From Listeria cossartiae subsp. cayugensis (lineage in GTDB: Bacteria; Bacillota; Bacilli; Lactobacillales; Listeriaceae): DNA of 64,000 nucleotides. The stretch lies in assembly GCF_014229095.1 (NCBI RefSeq), contig NZ_JAARZC010000001.1, positions 744,001 to 808,000 on the forward strand, given 5' to 3'. The translations under genes were made by a program, and so were the position numbers. Positions 39,117 to 48,495 of this stretch are shown one piece after another. The notes beneath the pieces are model-generated. The model was not told the origin of the DNA, did not search any database, and saw only the letters and a list, made by a program, of their open reading frames with translations. Each line of letters starts with the position of its first letter. The first letter of the stretch is position 1.

Positions 39117-39830
39117 ATGATATACGCTCAAATTTTAGCTGGAGGAAAAGGTACGCGAATGGGTAACGTTAGCATGCCAAAACAATTTCTACCTCTAAAT
39201 GGTAAACCAATTATTGTTCATACCGTTGAAAAATTTATTCTAAATACTCGATTTGATAAAATTCTTATTTCCTCACCGAAAGAATGGATGAACCACGCTG
39301 AGGATAATATTAAAAAGTATATTTCTGATGATCGTATTGTTGTTATCGAAGGCGGAGAAGACCGCAATGAAACAATTATGAATGGTATTCGTTTCGTGGA
39401 AAAAACATATGGCTTAACAGACGATGATATTATCGTAACGCATGACGCTGTTCGCCCATTTTTAACACACCGAATTATTGAAGAAAATATAGATGCTGCA
39501 CTGGAAACTGGAGCTGTAGACACTGTTATTGAAGCACTTGATACAATCGTTGAATCAAGCAATCATGAGGTGATTACAGATATTCCTGTGAGAGACCACA
39601 TGTATCAAGGTCAAACACCACAAAGCTTCAATATGAAAAAAGTATATAATCATTACCAAAATCTAACAACCGAGAAAAAACAAATTCTAACAGATGCATG
39701 TAAAATTTGTTTGCTTGCTGGCGACGATGTGAAATTGGTTAAGGGTGAAATTTTCAACATTAAAATTACGACACCTTACGATTTAAAAGTAGCTAATGCG
39801 ATTATTCAGGAGCGGATAGCCAATGATTAA
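39117..39830 (+). CDS. tarI: Ribitol-5-phosphate cytidylyltransferase TarI
   Basis: 237 residues of the IspD/TarI family: [10 protein letters not shown] with Lys in [13 protein letters not shown] and GQTPQSF. Makes CDP-ribitol for ribitol-phosphate WTA. IspD is the alternative, but overlap with a TarJ-type dehydrogenase settles it as TarI. ATG behind AAAGGAG; its last eight bases overlap tarJ. Confidence 0.93.
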   Translation: MIYAQILAGGKGTRMGNVSMPKQFLPLNGKPIIVHTVEKFILNTRFDKILISSPKEWMNHAEDNIKKYISDDRIVVIEGGEDRNETIMNGIRFVEKTYGLTDDDIIVTHDAVRPFLTHRIIEENIDAALETGAVDTVIEALDTIVESSNHEVITDIPVRDHMYQGQTPQSFNMKKVYNHYQNLTTEKKQILTDACKICLLAGDDVKLVKGEIFNIKITTPYDLKVANAIIQERIAND

Positions 39831-40848
39831 TCAAGTATATAGACTTGTGTCAGAGAGACAGTTTGAAGTTGCCAATGTGGACGAATCACTAACTGATGAT
39901 GTGGTTGTTGTTAGACCCACTCATTTATCTATTTGTGCGGCAGATCAACGTTACTATACAGGTTCTAGAGGAAAAGAAATGTTATCTAAAAAACTTCCAA
40001 TGGCGCTTATTCATGAAGGCGTTGGCGAAGTTGTTTATGATGCCACGAAAGAATTTAAACCGGGAACAAAAGTTGTCATGATTCCAAATACACCATTTGA
40101 GAATGATCCAGTCATTGCTGAGAACTATTTACGTTCGAGTAAATTCCGTTCCAGTGGTTATGACGGATTAATGCAGGATTATGTGTTCATGCGTCGTGAT
40201 CGCGTGGTTGCATTGCCGGATGATATTAATATGAAAGTAGCTGCTTTCTCAGAGCTGATTTCCGTGGCAGTTCATGCTATTTTACGTTTTGAAGGAAAAA
40301 GTAATGCTAACCGGGAATCGTTCGGTGTATGGGGTGATGGAAACTTAGGTTTTATCACATCCTTACTATTAAAAAATTGGTATCCAGAAAGCAAAGTTTA
40401 CATTTTTGGGAAAACACCTTATAAATTAGACTTCTTTTCTTTCGTTGATGGCGCCTTTGCGATTGATGATGTACCGGCTGATTTAGTCATTGATCAAGCA
40501 TTTGAATGTGCTGGAGGAATGGGTAGTCAGTATGCGGTAAGTCAAATTATCGATGTCATTAAGCCAGAAGGAACGATTTCCTTACTAGGTGTTTCTGAGT
40601 ATCCAATTGAATTTAATTCACGTATGGTGCTTGAAAAAGGACTTACAGTTTACGGAAGTAGCCGTAGTGGTCGCGTTGATTTTGAGAAAACGGTCGAGTT
40701 TTTATCAACGAACAAACGTGGCGTCGAATATTTACAAAATCTTGTTGGGGAAGTTCATACAGTTCATTCCATTCAAGATGTAATCGAAGCATTTGAAGCT
40801 GATTTACGCAGTCCATGGGGCAAAAGCGTTATGGAGTGGAAGATATAA
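39823..40848 (+). CDS. tarJ: Ribulose-5-phosphate reductase TarJ
   Basis: 341-residue zinc alcohol dehydrogenase-like enzyme, reduces ribulose 5-phosphate to ribitol 5-phosphate with NADPH, for Tar[14 protein letters not shown] at the catalytic zinc site and VWGDGNLGF in the nucleotide domain are typical of TarJ. It overlaps tarI by eight bases. Confidence 0.93.
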   Translation: MINQVYRLVSERQFEVANVDESLTDDVVVVRPTHLSICAADQRYYTGSRGKEMLSKKLPMALIHEGVGEVVYDATKEFKPGTKVVMIPNTPFENDPVIAENYLRSSKFRSSGYDGLMQDYVFMRRDRVVALPDDINMKVAAFSELISVAVHAILRFEGKSNANRESFGVWGDGNLGFITSLLLKNWYPESKVYIFGKTPYKLDFFSFVDGAFAIDDVPADLVIDQAFECAGGMGSQYAVSQIIDVIKPEGTISLLGVSEYPIEFNSRMVLEKGLTVYGSSRSGRVDFEKTVEFLSTNKRGVEYLQNLVGEVHTVHSIQDVIEAFEADLRSPWGKSVMEWKI

Positions 40849-40991
40849 TAAAACATTGGGGAGTTTAGGCTATAAGCTGATGAATTTGTTTGCTAAAGTA
40901 GATTTAGGAAGCAAGAAATCGAAGTACAGTATTCGGTTGTCATTTGCGGGTATCCTTAACTTCCCAGCTTTTATATGGAGAGGGAAAAAGA

Positions 40992-42371
40992 ATGAAATTT
41001 GCGATTATAATGCCTTTTTATAATGTGGAGAAAAGATTAGCATTATCCATAGATAGTATAATAAAGCAGTCTTACAGCTTTTTGAAGCATGTTGAAGTAC
41101 TGCTTATTAATGATGGAAGTACGGATGGAAGTGGCGCTATCGCAAATCGTTATGCTGCAAAATATCCGAACAATATTCGTGTGTTGACCGTTCCTAATGG
41201 TGGGCCGGCAAAAGCACGCAATATCGGAATACATAATGTAAGCGAGGGTACGGATTTTGTTGGCTTTTTAGATGCAGATGATATCATGTCTGGCAATACG
41301 CTAGCAAGTATTGTTGCATTTCTAAATGAGTCTGATGTTCCTATGCTTGTGCCAGCTTTTTATTACTTAGATGACTTTGGTAAGAAACAAAAAATTTCAC
41401 CACATAAATTAAATTACCGTTTTGCAAATGGAAATCGAGTTGCTGATATCGAAAAAGAACCACAAGCAATTCATTTTTATATTGGCGGTACTTTTTTGCG
41501 TTATGATTGTTTGAAAGAATTTGCTTTTGATGAGTCGCTTTATTTTGCGGAAGATCAGCTGTTAATTACGCAGTTTTTATTGAAAAATCGGCACTATGGG
41601 TTGATTGCGGATGCGGGTTATTATTATTATCGTGATTTGCAGCAAAAAGGTTCGTTAGTAAGTTCGTCTTGGAAAAAATCAGAGAGATATACGCCGTTTT
41701 TGCAGAAAGTATATCAAACTTATTTAACCGACTCGAAAGAAATATTTGGTAAGGTGATTCCATATGTGAAGTATCTAATTGCGTACCATGCGAAATTATT
41801 TTTTTATAAAGAGAATACTTATTTCCGGGAAGTGTTGAGTGAAGCGGAGCAAGAAATTTTTGTGCGGGAGTTGCAAAAGATATTGCAGGAAGTCGGAGCT
41901 AGTACGATTATGGAACTCGACACACCTCTCGTAGTTAAAGAAATGATGTGCTCGATTTTACGAAATGGCTGGCCGCTGCAATTCGAAACGACTGAAAAAC
42001 AGGATATTCCACTTGTGACAGTGAAAGAAAATTATCGTATCAGCAAAACAGTCGCGATTGAATTACTCCTAGAAGAAGCAGATATTCATGATGGCAAATG
42101 GATTGCTCGCACGTCTTTCAAAGAACTGCCAGCTCGGTTAGTTAAACGAAAAGTAGATCAAACTATTTGGGATATCGTTGTTAGAGAACAAGGCACGATA
42201 GAAAAAGCGGTATTTAAATTAAAACCTTATCAAACGAAAGCGCGTCTTTTTTATCAAGATGAGGAAAAGGAAACGCATATCGCGGACATCAATATCGTAA
42301 GTAGCATTTTAGGGAAATTAAAACGCAATCGAGCGTTAAAGCGAAAGTTTAAACAGGGGGGAGTATCCTGA
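40992..42371 (+). CDS. GT2 glycosyltransferase of the WTA locus (TarS/TarQ-like)
   Basis: 459 residues: GT2 domain (about 1-230) with IIMPFYNVEKR, LLINDGSTDGSG, NGGPAKARNIG and FLDADD, then a helical region and a beta-rich C-terminus (about 350-450). Similar to cytosolic enzymes that decorate ribitol WTA. ATG at 40992 after GGAGAGGG. The stop overlaps the next start by one base. The 143 bases after tarJ contain an out-of-frame open stretch that I do not call. Confidence 0.8.
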   Translation: MKFAIIMPFYNVEKRLALSIDSIIKQSYSFLKHVEVLLINDGSTDGSGAIANRYAAKYPNNIRVLTVPNGGPAKARNIGIHNVSEGTDFVGFLDADDIMSGNTLASIVAFLNESDVPMLVPAFYYLDDFGKKQKISPHKLNYRFANGNRVADIEKEPQAIHFYIGGTFLRYDCLKEFAFDESLYFAEDQLLITQFLLKNRHYGLIADAGYYYYRDLQQKGSLVSSSWKKSERYTPFLQKVYQTYLTDSKEIFGKVIPYVKYLIAYHAKLFFYKENTYFREVLSEAEQEIFVRELQKILQEVGASTIMELDTPLVVKEMMCSILRNGWPLQFETTEKQDIPLVTVKENYRISKTVAIELLLEEADIHDGKWIARTSFKELPARLVKRKVDQTIWDIVVREQGTIEKAVFKLKPYQTKARLFYQDEEKETHIADINIVSSILGKLKRNRALKRKFKQGGVS

Positions 42372-43525
42372 TGAAATTAGTGCAAAAAGTGTATTATTTG
42401 TTATTTAGGTTAGTGGGATTTTTACCACGAAAAAAAGAGCTGGTAATGTTTGAGAGCTTTTCAGGTAAGCAATATAGCTGTAATCCACGAGCTATTTTTG
42501 AATATATGGAGGAACATAATCCGGAGTATGAACTTTTGTGGAGTGTTAATCCGAAGTATGTCGCTTTATTTGAAGCACATGGGGTTCCTTACGTGAAGCG
42601 TTTTTCTGTTAGCTGGTTGTTTAAAATGGGGTTGGCGAAGTACTGGATTTCCAATAGTCGACTTCCTCTAGAGCTGCCAAAACCGAAAAAAACGATTTAT
42701 GTGCAAACTTGGCATGGGACACCTTTGAAAAAATTAGGTGTGGATATTGATGAAGTGCATATGCCAGGACAAACGACAGAACAATACAAAGCTGATTTTG
42801 TGAAGGAAGCACAAAAGTGGGATTACTTAATTTCTCCCAATGCTTATTCTAGCGCGATTTTTAGACGGGCGTTTGGATTTACTGGTGAGATGATTGAGTC
42901 GGGCTATCCGCGGAATGATATTTTATTTAGTGAAGATAAAGAATTGAAAATCGCGAACATCAAAAAAGAATTAGCACTTCCTGAAGAAAAGAAAGTTATT
43001 TTATATGCGCCAACATGGCGAGATAACGATTTTTATGAAGCTGGGAAATACAAATTTGACTTGAAAATCGATATCGCAAAAATGCAAGAAAAGTTTGGCG
43101 ATGAAATTGTATTACTTGTACGCATGCATTATTTAGTTGCGGAACATTTTGATTTTGCGCAGTATGGTGACTTTGTCCGCGATGCTTCAAACCATGAAGA
43201 TATTCGCGATTTATATTTAGTGAGTGATTTGTTGATTACTGATTATTCTTCTGTATTTTTTGATTATGCGAATTTACAGCGCCCTATGTTGTTTTATACG
43301 TATGATTTGGCGGAATATCGTGATACGTTACGCGGCTTTTACTTTGATTTTGAAAAGAATGCTCCTGGTCCGCTTGTGGAGACGAATGAAGAATTAATGA
43401 GCGAACTGGAAAAAATGCTTGAAAATCCACCTAAAATAGAAGACAGCTTTTTGGAGCAGTTTTGTACTTGGGAAGATGGCCATGCAGCAGAGAAAACAGT
43501 GAAAATCGTTTTTGCTGAAAAATAG
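42371..43525 (+). CDS. CDP-glycerol/ribitol glycerophosphotransferase (TarB/TarF/TarL family)
   Basis: 384 residues with the family motifs QTWHGTPLKKLG (catalytic His), GYPRNDIL, ILYAPTWRDND, LLITDYSSVFFDY and LRGFYFDF. N-terminal amphipathic helix docks to the membrane. Adds glycerol-phosphate or ribitol-phosphate to lipid-linked WTA; which one cannot be told. Translationally coupled to its neighbours. Confidence 0.9.
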   Translation: MKLVQKVYYLLFRLVGFLPRKKELVMFESFSGKQYSCNPRAIFEYMEEHNPEYELLWSVNPKYVALFEAHGVPYVKRFSVSWLFKMGLAKYWISNSRLPLELPKPKKTIYVQTWHGTPLKKLGVDIDEVHMPGQTTEQYKADFVKEAQKWDYLISPNAYSSAIFRRAFGFTGEMIESGYPRNDILFSEDKELKIANIKKELALPEEKKVILYAPTWRDNDFYEAGKYKFDLKIDIAKMQEKFGDEIVLLVRMHYLVAEHFDFAQYGDFVRDASNHEDIRDLYLVSDLLITDYSSVFFDYANLQRPMLFYTYDLAEYRDTLRGFYFDFEKNAPGPLVETNEELMSELEKMLENPPKIEDSFLEQFCTWEDGHAAEKTVKIVFAEK

Positions 43526-43537
43526 GTGGTGGGAATA

Positions 43538-44689
43538 TTGAAAAAGATAGCGATTTATATTTATATGCTTGCTGTTAAGGTAACCGGTTGTTTAGCGAGG
43601 ATTTTTCCAGTTAAGCCAAAAGTTGTTTTTTTAGTAAGTTTTTCGGAAAATCCCACTGCTATTTTGAAACAGATGAAAGAGATGCAAGTGACGCCAAACA
43701 CAGTTGTTTTCTATGATCCACGGGTGGATGTGACGGATTGGTCATTTGATTTTATACAGTTGAAACCGAAAAATATCGGGCATTTTTTCTCGTTGATGTT
43801 TCATATGAATACCGCGAAAATTGTCATTACTGATAACTATTTTGTGGAATTAGCTGGACTAAAAGAGCGGCGAAATGTGACTTGTGTTCAAATTTGGCAT
43901 GCGAATGGGGCTTTGAAGAAATTTGGCTGGGAAGATAAGGCTGCACAAAAAAGAAGTGCTTCCGATAAGAAGCGATTCCAAGCAGTCTACCAACGTTTTT
44001 CGAAAGTGCTTGTTGGATCCGACGAAATGGCCATGATTTTCCAAAAATCCTTTTTGCTTGATGATTCGCACATGTTGAAATTAGGCGTTCCAAGGACGGA
44101 TAATTTTTTCAACCAACAACAATTGAAGGAGAATTCGGACTGGACGCATGAAAAATTAAAGCTTTCTGATAAAAAGAAATTATTATATGCGCCAACTTTT
44201 CGAGACGGGGAGCTACATAGCACGCACTTGCATTTAGATATTGCAAAAATGAAACAAGCACTCGGAAATGAGTACCAATTAATTTTAAAATTGCATCCGT
44301 CTATGAGTAATGATTTAACAAAGGTGGATGATGATTTTGTTGTCTACGCTGATAAAGAAACGCCGATTGAGACGATACTGCCAGTGGTGGATATTTTAAT
44401 TACTGATTATTCATCGATTCCATTTGAATTTGCATTACTGGAAAAACCGATGCTCTTTTTCACGTATGATTTGGAAGAATATGATCAAGCTAGAGGGCTG
44501 TCAGATGGCTTTTTAACAACAATTCCCGGCCCTTATGTTGCTACGACAGAGGAACTAATTCAAGTAATTCAAGAGGAAGCCTTTGATATAGAAACAGTTC
44601 GTGCTTTCGCTGCGAAATGGAATAAATATTCAGATGGATATTCTAGTGAGCGCTTCGTTTCCTTTTTAAAAGAACAGCTGGAAAAGTAG
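43538..44689 (+). CDS. CDP-glycerol glycerophosphotransferase family protein (TarB/TarF-like)
   Basis: 383 residues, paralogue of the preceding gene: IWHANGALKKFGW, GVPRTDNFF, LLYAPTFRDGE, ILITDYSSIPFEF. Two consecutive enzymes plus TagD suit the priming (TarB) and glycerol-phosphate (TarF) steps of linkage synthesis; assignment between them is uncertain. I choose TTG at 43538, behind AGGTGGTGGG, over GTG at 43526. Confidence 0.87.
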   Translation: MKKIAIYIYMLAVKVTGCLARIFPVKPKVVFLVSFSENPTAILKQMKEMQVTPNTVVFYDPRVDVTDWSFDFIQLKPKNIGHFFSLMFHMNTAKIVITDNYFVELAGLKERRNVTCVQIWHANGALKKFGWEDKAAQKRSASDKKRFQAVYQRFSKVLVGSDEMAMIFQKSFLLDDSHMLKLGVPRTDNFFNQQQLKENSDWTHEKLKLSDKKKLLYAPTFRDGELHSTHLHLDIAKMKQALGNEYQLILKLHPSMSNDLTKVDDDFVVYADKETPIETILPVVDILITDYSSIPFEFALLEKPMLFFTYDLEEYDQARGLSDGFLTTIPGPYVATTEELIQVIQEEAFDIETVRAFAAKWNKYSDGYSSERFVSFLKEQLEK

Positions 44690-44753
44690 GGCTGCTAACA
44701 AGTAGAGAAATTTTTGTTTTCTTGATATACTACTAAAGAAAGTAGGTGGGCTG

Positions 44754-45137
44754 ATGAAGAAAGTAATTACATATGGCACATTTGATTTAATTCACTGGGG
44801 GCATATTCGCTTATTAGAGCGAGCAAAAGCTTTGGGTGATTACCTTATTGTAGCCATTTCAACAGATGAATTTAATCGGATCAAACACAAAGAAGCATAC
44901 CATAACTTTGAACATCGCAAATTAATTTTAGAGGCGATCAAATATGTCGACGAAGTGATTCCAGAAAGTAACTGGGAACAAAAATTAGAAGATGTAAAAA
45001 ATCGTGATATTGATATTTTTGTGATGGGTGATGATTGGGAAGGCGAGTTTGATTTCTTAAAACCGTATTGTGAAGTGGTTTATTTACCACGTACAGATGG
45101 TATTTCCACATCCAAGATTAAAGACGATTTAAAATAG
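44754..45137 (+). CDS. tagD: Glycerol-3-phosphate cytidylyltransferase
   Basis: 127 residues, makes CDP-glycerol. Nucleotidylyltransferase motifs TYGTFDLIHWGH (HxGH) and RTDGISTSKI. Normal length. ATG after GTAGGTGGG. Supplies the transferases upstream and fits a poly-glycerol-phosphate linkage unit. Confidence 0.95.
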   Translation: MKKVITYGTFDLIHWGHIRLLERAKALGDYLIVAISTDEFNRIKHKEAYHNFEHRKLILEAIKYVDEVIPESNWEQKLEDVKNRDIDIFVMGDDWEGEFDFLKPYCEVVYLPRTDGISTSKIKDDLK

Positions 45138-45140
45138 TAG

Positions 45141-45201
45141 TAGCACAAAACAGGCGGGCCGATAATGTTCAATCATTAGGTGGTGGGCTTGTTTTGTGCT
45201 A
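45141..45201. terminator. Long hairpin after tagD
   Basis: TAGCACAAAACAGGC (45141-45155) pairs with 45187-45201 over 15 bases (one G-U), loop 31 bases. No T-run follows, so termination is uncertain; it overlaps the region where the pncB promoter should be. Confidence 0.55.
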
Positions 45202-45254
45202 TTATTATGTATAAATGATAACGAAAAGAACTAGTTATGTTAGGAGCAGAAGAA

Positions 45255-46745
45255 ATGACAAATTTATTTCAAGATGATAGTCTAACGCTGCATACAGACT
45301 TATACCAACTAAATATGATGAAAGCGTATTTTGACGATGGACTTCATGAGCGTAGATCGGTATTTGAAGTGTTTTTCCGAGATATGCCATTTGATTCAGG
45401 TTTTGTTGTGTTTGCTGGGCTGGAACGAATTATTAATTATATGCAAAATTTGCGTTTTACAGAAACAGACATTACTTATTTACACGACGAACTTGGCTTT
45501 GATGGGCCATTCTTAGAATATTTACGTAACTTTAAATTTAAAGGAAATATTCTTGCGGCGAAAGAAGGGGAATTCGTTTTTAAAACGGAGCCCATCCTTC
45601 AAGTGGAAGCGAGTCTGGCCGAAGCACAATTAATCGAAACAGCTCTACTTAATATTGTGAATTTCCAAACGCTAATCGCGACAAAAGCAGCGCGAATTCG
45701 TTCGGTGATTGACGACGAAACGTTTGCGGAATTTGGTACAAGACGCGCACAAGAAATGGATGCGGCTATTTGGGGCACAAGAGCGGCTTACATTGGCGGG
45801 TGTGATTCCACAAGTAACGTTCGCGCTGGGAAAATTTTCGGTATTCCGGTGTCTGGTACGATGGCACATGCGATGGTTCAAGCTTACCGCGACGAACTTG
45901 AAGCATTTAGAAGCTACGCAAAAACACATTTTGATTCGATTTTCTTAGTAGATACATATGACACGCTAAAATCTGGTGTGCCAAATGCGATTAAAGTGGC
46001 CAAAGAAATGGGTGACAAAATCAACTTTATCGGCATCCGCTTAGATAGTGGCGATATGGCCTTCTTATCCAAAAAAGCGCGCCAAATGCTAGACGAGGCT
46101 GGCTTTCCAGAAGCGAAAATCTTTGCTTCAAGCGACTTAGATGAACATACCATTTTATCGTTAAAAGCGCAAAAAGCCAAAATCGATTCATGGGGCGTGG
46201 GCACAAAACTAATCACCGCTTACGACCAACCAGCACTTGGGGCCGTTTATAAAATGGCTGCGATAGCTGATGAAAATGATATTTTACAAGATTCGATTAA
46301 ACTTTCAAGTAATACCGAAAAAGTTTCGACTCCGGGTAAAAAGAAAGTTTACCGGATTATTACGAATGAAGATGGCCTGAAAGCAGAAGGCGATTATATT
46401 GCTTTAGCGGACGAATCACTGGAAAATGTGGATAAATTAACGATGTTCCACCCAGTTCATACGTATATTATGAAAACAGTCGAGAATTTCACTGCGCGTG
46501 AGCTACTTGTACCAATTTTCCAAAAAGGGGAACTTGTGTATGATATGCCTTCACTAGATGAAATTAAAGCTTATAAAGAAGAAAACTTGGCGCTGCTTTG
46601 GGATGAGTACAAACGAACCGTTCGTCCGGAGCAATACCCAGTTGATTTAAGTGTAAAATGTTGGAAAAATAAGATGCGTAATATCGAAAAGGTACGTAAA
46701 AGTGTCCAGCTTCATTCACCAGTTGAACTAGATATGCCATTTTAG
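45255..46745 (+). CDS. pncB: Nicotinate phosphoribosyltransferase
   Basis: 496 residues, first step of NAD synthesis from nicotinate. Family features: [38 protein letters not shown] (phosphoribosyl binding). ATG at 45255, eight bases after AGGAG. First gene of an NAD operon with nadE 11 bases downstream. Confidence 0.95.
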   Translation: MTNLFQDDSLTLHTDLYQLNMMKAYFDDGLHERRSVFEVFFRDMPFDSGFVVFAGLERIINYMQNLRFTETDITYLHDELGFDGPFLEYLRNFKFKGNILAAKEGEFVFKTEPILQVEASLAEAQLIETALLNIVNFQTLIATKAARIRSVIDDETFAEFGTRRAQEMDAAIWGTRAAYIGGCDSTSNVRAGKIFGIPVSGTMAHAMVQAYRDELEAFRSYAKTHFDSIFLVDTYDTLKSGVPNAIKVAKEMGDKINFIGIRLDSGDMAFLSKKARQMLDEAGFPEAKIFASSDLDEHTILSLKAQKAKIDSWGVGTKLITAYDQPALGAVYKMAAIADENDILQDSIKLSSNTEKVSTPGKKKVYRIITNEDGLKAEGDYIALADESLENVDKLTMFHPVHTYIMKTVENFTARELLVPIFQKGELVYDMPSLDEIKAYKEENLALLWDEYKRTVRPEQYPVDLSVKCWKNKMRNIEKVRKSVQLHSPVELDMPF

Positions 46746-46756
46746 GAGGAATTGTA

Positions 46757-47581
46757 ATGGAAATCAGAGAAAGAATTTTAGCAGATATGCAAGTGGCAGA
46801 AACGATTGATGCACACGAAGAAATCCGAAAAAGTGTCGAGTTTTTAAAAGCATATTTAAAAAAGAATACGTTCTTAAAAAGCTTTGTTCTTGGGATTTCT
46901 GGGGGGCAAGATTCGACTTTAACAGGAAAACTAGCACAGATGGCGATAAGCGAAATGAGGGAAGAAACCGGCGACGAGGAGTATCAGTTTTTCGCCGTGA
47001 GCTTGCCATACGGAACACAACTAGATGAATCGGACCGTCAAGATGCACTGAATTTTATGGAGCCAGATAATCGTTTAACCGTGAATATTAAAGCTTCGGT
47101 TGACGCGAGTGTTGCGGCGCTGAAAGAAGCGGGAATCGAACTATCTGATTTCGCCAAAGGAAATGAAAAAGCGCGCGAACGGATGAAAGTCCAATACGCG
47201 ATTGCGGCAATGCGTAAAGGTGTCGTTGTTGGGACAGACCACTCGGCAGAAGCTATTACCGGCTTTTATACAAAATACGGCGACGGTGGAACGGACATTA
47301 ATCCACTGTTCCGTTTGAATAAAAGACAAGGCAAGGCGCTTCTCAAAGAACTTGGCTGCCCAGAGCATCTCTATTTGAAAAAACCGACTGCAGATTTAGA
47401 AGATAATAAGCCAGCTTTACCGGACGAGGTCGCGCTTGGTGTGACGTATGACCAAATTGACGATTATTTGGAAGGCAAAGAAGTTCCGGCAGATGCAGCG
47501 GCAAAAATCGAGAACTGGTTTATGAAAACCGAGCATAAACGCCATATGGCAATTACTATATTTGATGATTTCTGGAAATAG
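46757..47581 (+). CDS. nadE: NH3-dependent NAD+ synthetase
   Basis: 274 residues, amidates nicotinate adenine dinucleotide with ammonia. PP-loop [18 protein letters not shown] and [12 protein letters not shown] loops; no glutaminase domain. ATG after TAGGAGG. Confidence 0.97.
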   Translation: MEIRERILADMQVAETIDAHEEIRKSVEFLKAYLKKNTFLKSFVLGISGGQDSTLTGKLAQMAISEMREETGDEEYQFFAVSLPYGTQLDESDRQDALNFMEPDNRLTVNIKASVDASVAALKEAGIELSDFAKGNEKARERMKVQYAIAAMRKGVVVGTDHSAEAITGFYTKYGDGGTDINPLFRLNKRQGKALLKELGCPEHLYLKKPTADLEDNKPALPDEVALGVTYDQIDDYLEGKEVPADAAAKIENWFMKTEHKRHMAITIFDDFWK

Positions 47582-47593
47582 GAGGTTGTTTAA

Positions 47594-47902
47594 ATGAAAG
47601 TTGGTTACGGGTTATTAACTGCATTTCATACACATCCAGGAGAGCGAGATCATTTAGTAAAAATTTTACTTGAAGCAGCAGAAAGTTTAGAAGAATACAA
47701 TACGTGCATCCAGTATATCGTCAGCGAATCAGAAAACGAAGCTGACACAGTATTTGTTTCTGAAATTTGGGTCGACAAAGGGCACCACGAAGCATCTCTA
47801 GATAACCCAGCTGTAAAAGAGACGATTCTACGTGCCAAACCTTTGATAAAAGAAGTAAAACGAATACAAGAATTAGACATACTCGGCGGAAAAGGCGTAT
47901 AA
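47594..47902 (+). CDS. Antibiotic biosynthesis monooxygenase (ABM)-fold protein
   Basis: 102 residues, ferredoxin-like ABM domain: YGLLTAFHTHPGERDHL and the family end of about 90-100 residues, with the SEIWVDKGHHEASL strand. Possibly a quinol monooxygenase-like enzyme. Same operon as pncB-nadE, ribosome site TAGGAGG. Confidence 0.75.
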   Translation: MKVGYGLLTAFHTHPGERDHLVKILLEAAESLEEYNTCIQYIVSESENEADTVFVSEIWVDKGHHEASLDNPAVKETILRAKPLIKEVKRIQELDILGGKGV

Positions 47903-47915
47903 GCTTAACAACAAG

Positions 47916-47948
47916 AATGATTCTGGGACTTTCCTGGAATCATTTTTT
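47916..47948 (+). terminator. Terminator of the pncB operon
   Basis: AATGATTC (47916-47923) pairs with GAATCATT (47937-47944), followed by T-run. Confidence 0.75.
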
Positions 47949-47962
47949 TGGAGGGATGATAA

Positions 47963-48367
47963 ATGCAAACGTTGATGATTGTTTGTGCTGGCGGTGCGAC
48001 GTCAAGCTTAATGGCACAAAATGTCGTGAAAAGCGCGACGTCTGAAGGAATGGACGCTGTTTTACTATTTCCAGATGACGTAAAATACAAAGATAGTTTT
48101 CTCGAGAAATATAGCGAGCGGGATTTAGTTGTTGTCATGGGTCCAGTCGGCGCAATTACTGCTGGGAAATTCCGTGATTACAAAGAACAAGTTGATGCGG
48201 TTTTAGTAGCACCACAAGTGAAATATATGTACAAAACAGTGGAGGAAGTATTAGGCGAACTAAATATTCCTTGCGCTAATATTGATTCACTCGATTTCGG
48301 TCGGATGCGCGGCGACAAGATTCTCACACAAGGTCTAGCCTTAATGGATGCGAAAAATTCCAAATAA
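47963..48367 (+). CDS. Orphan PTS IIB component, lactose/cellobiose type
   Basis: 134 residues with phospho-acceptor Cys8 in MIVCAGGATSSLMAQ and a Rossmann-like fold (VVVMGPVGAI, VLVAPQVKYM). It is about 30 residues longer than a typical cellobiose IIB and lacks IIA/IIC neighbours, so it probably serves a distant PTS or has a regulatory role. Ribosome site GGAGGG. Confidence 0.82.
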   Translation: MQTLMIVCAGGATSSLMAQNVVKSATSEGMDAVLLFPDDVKYKDSFLEKYSERDLVVVMGPVGAITAGKFRDYKEQVDAVLVAPQVKYMYKTVEEVLGELNIPCANIDSLDFGRMRGDKILTQGLALMDAKNSK

Positions 48368-48411
48368 GGTGTTGCAACTTTAGAGGGGAAACGTTAAAAT
48401 GAAAGAAGATG

Positions 48412-48439
48412 AAAAGGACAAGTGATTTGTCCTTTTCTT
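48412..48439 (+). terminator. Terminator before guaA
   Basis: AAAAGGACAA (48412-48421) pairs with TTGTCCTTTT (48427-48436), 5-base loop. An 8-codon ORF (ATG at 48400) ends inside the stem. Confidence 0.75.
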
Positions 48440-48495
48440 ATATTATTGTGAAGTAACCGCAATTTTGCGGTTTCATTTTATAGATAAGGGTGGTT

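Noticed and set aside
40793-41023. 76-codon open frame across the tarJ end and the start of the GT2 gene
   Set aside because: It overlaps two well-supported genes in another frame. The part within the gap (ATG near 40880, YSIRLSFAGILNFPAFIW) looks protein-like but lacks a good ribosome site, so I do not call it.
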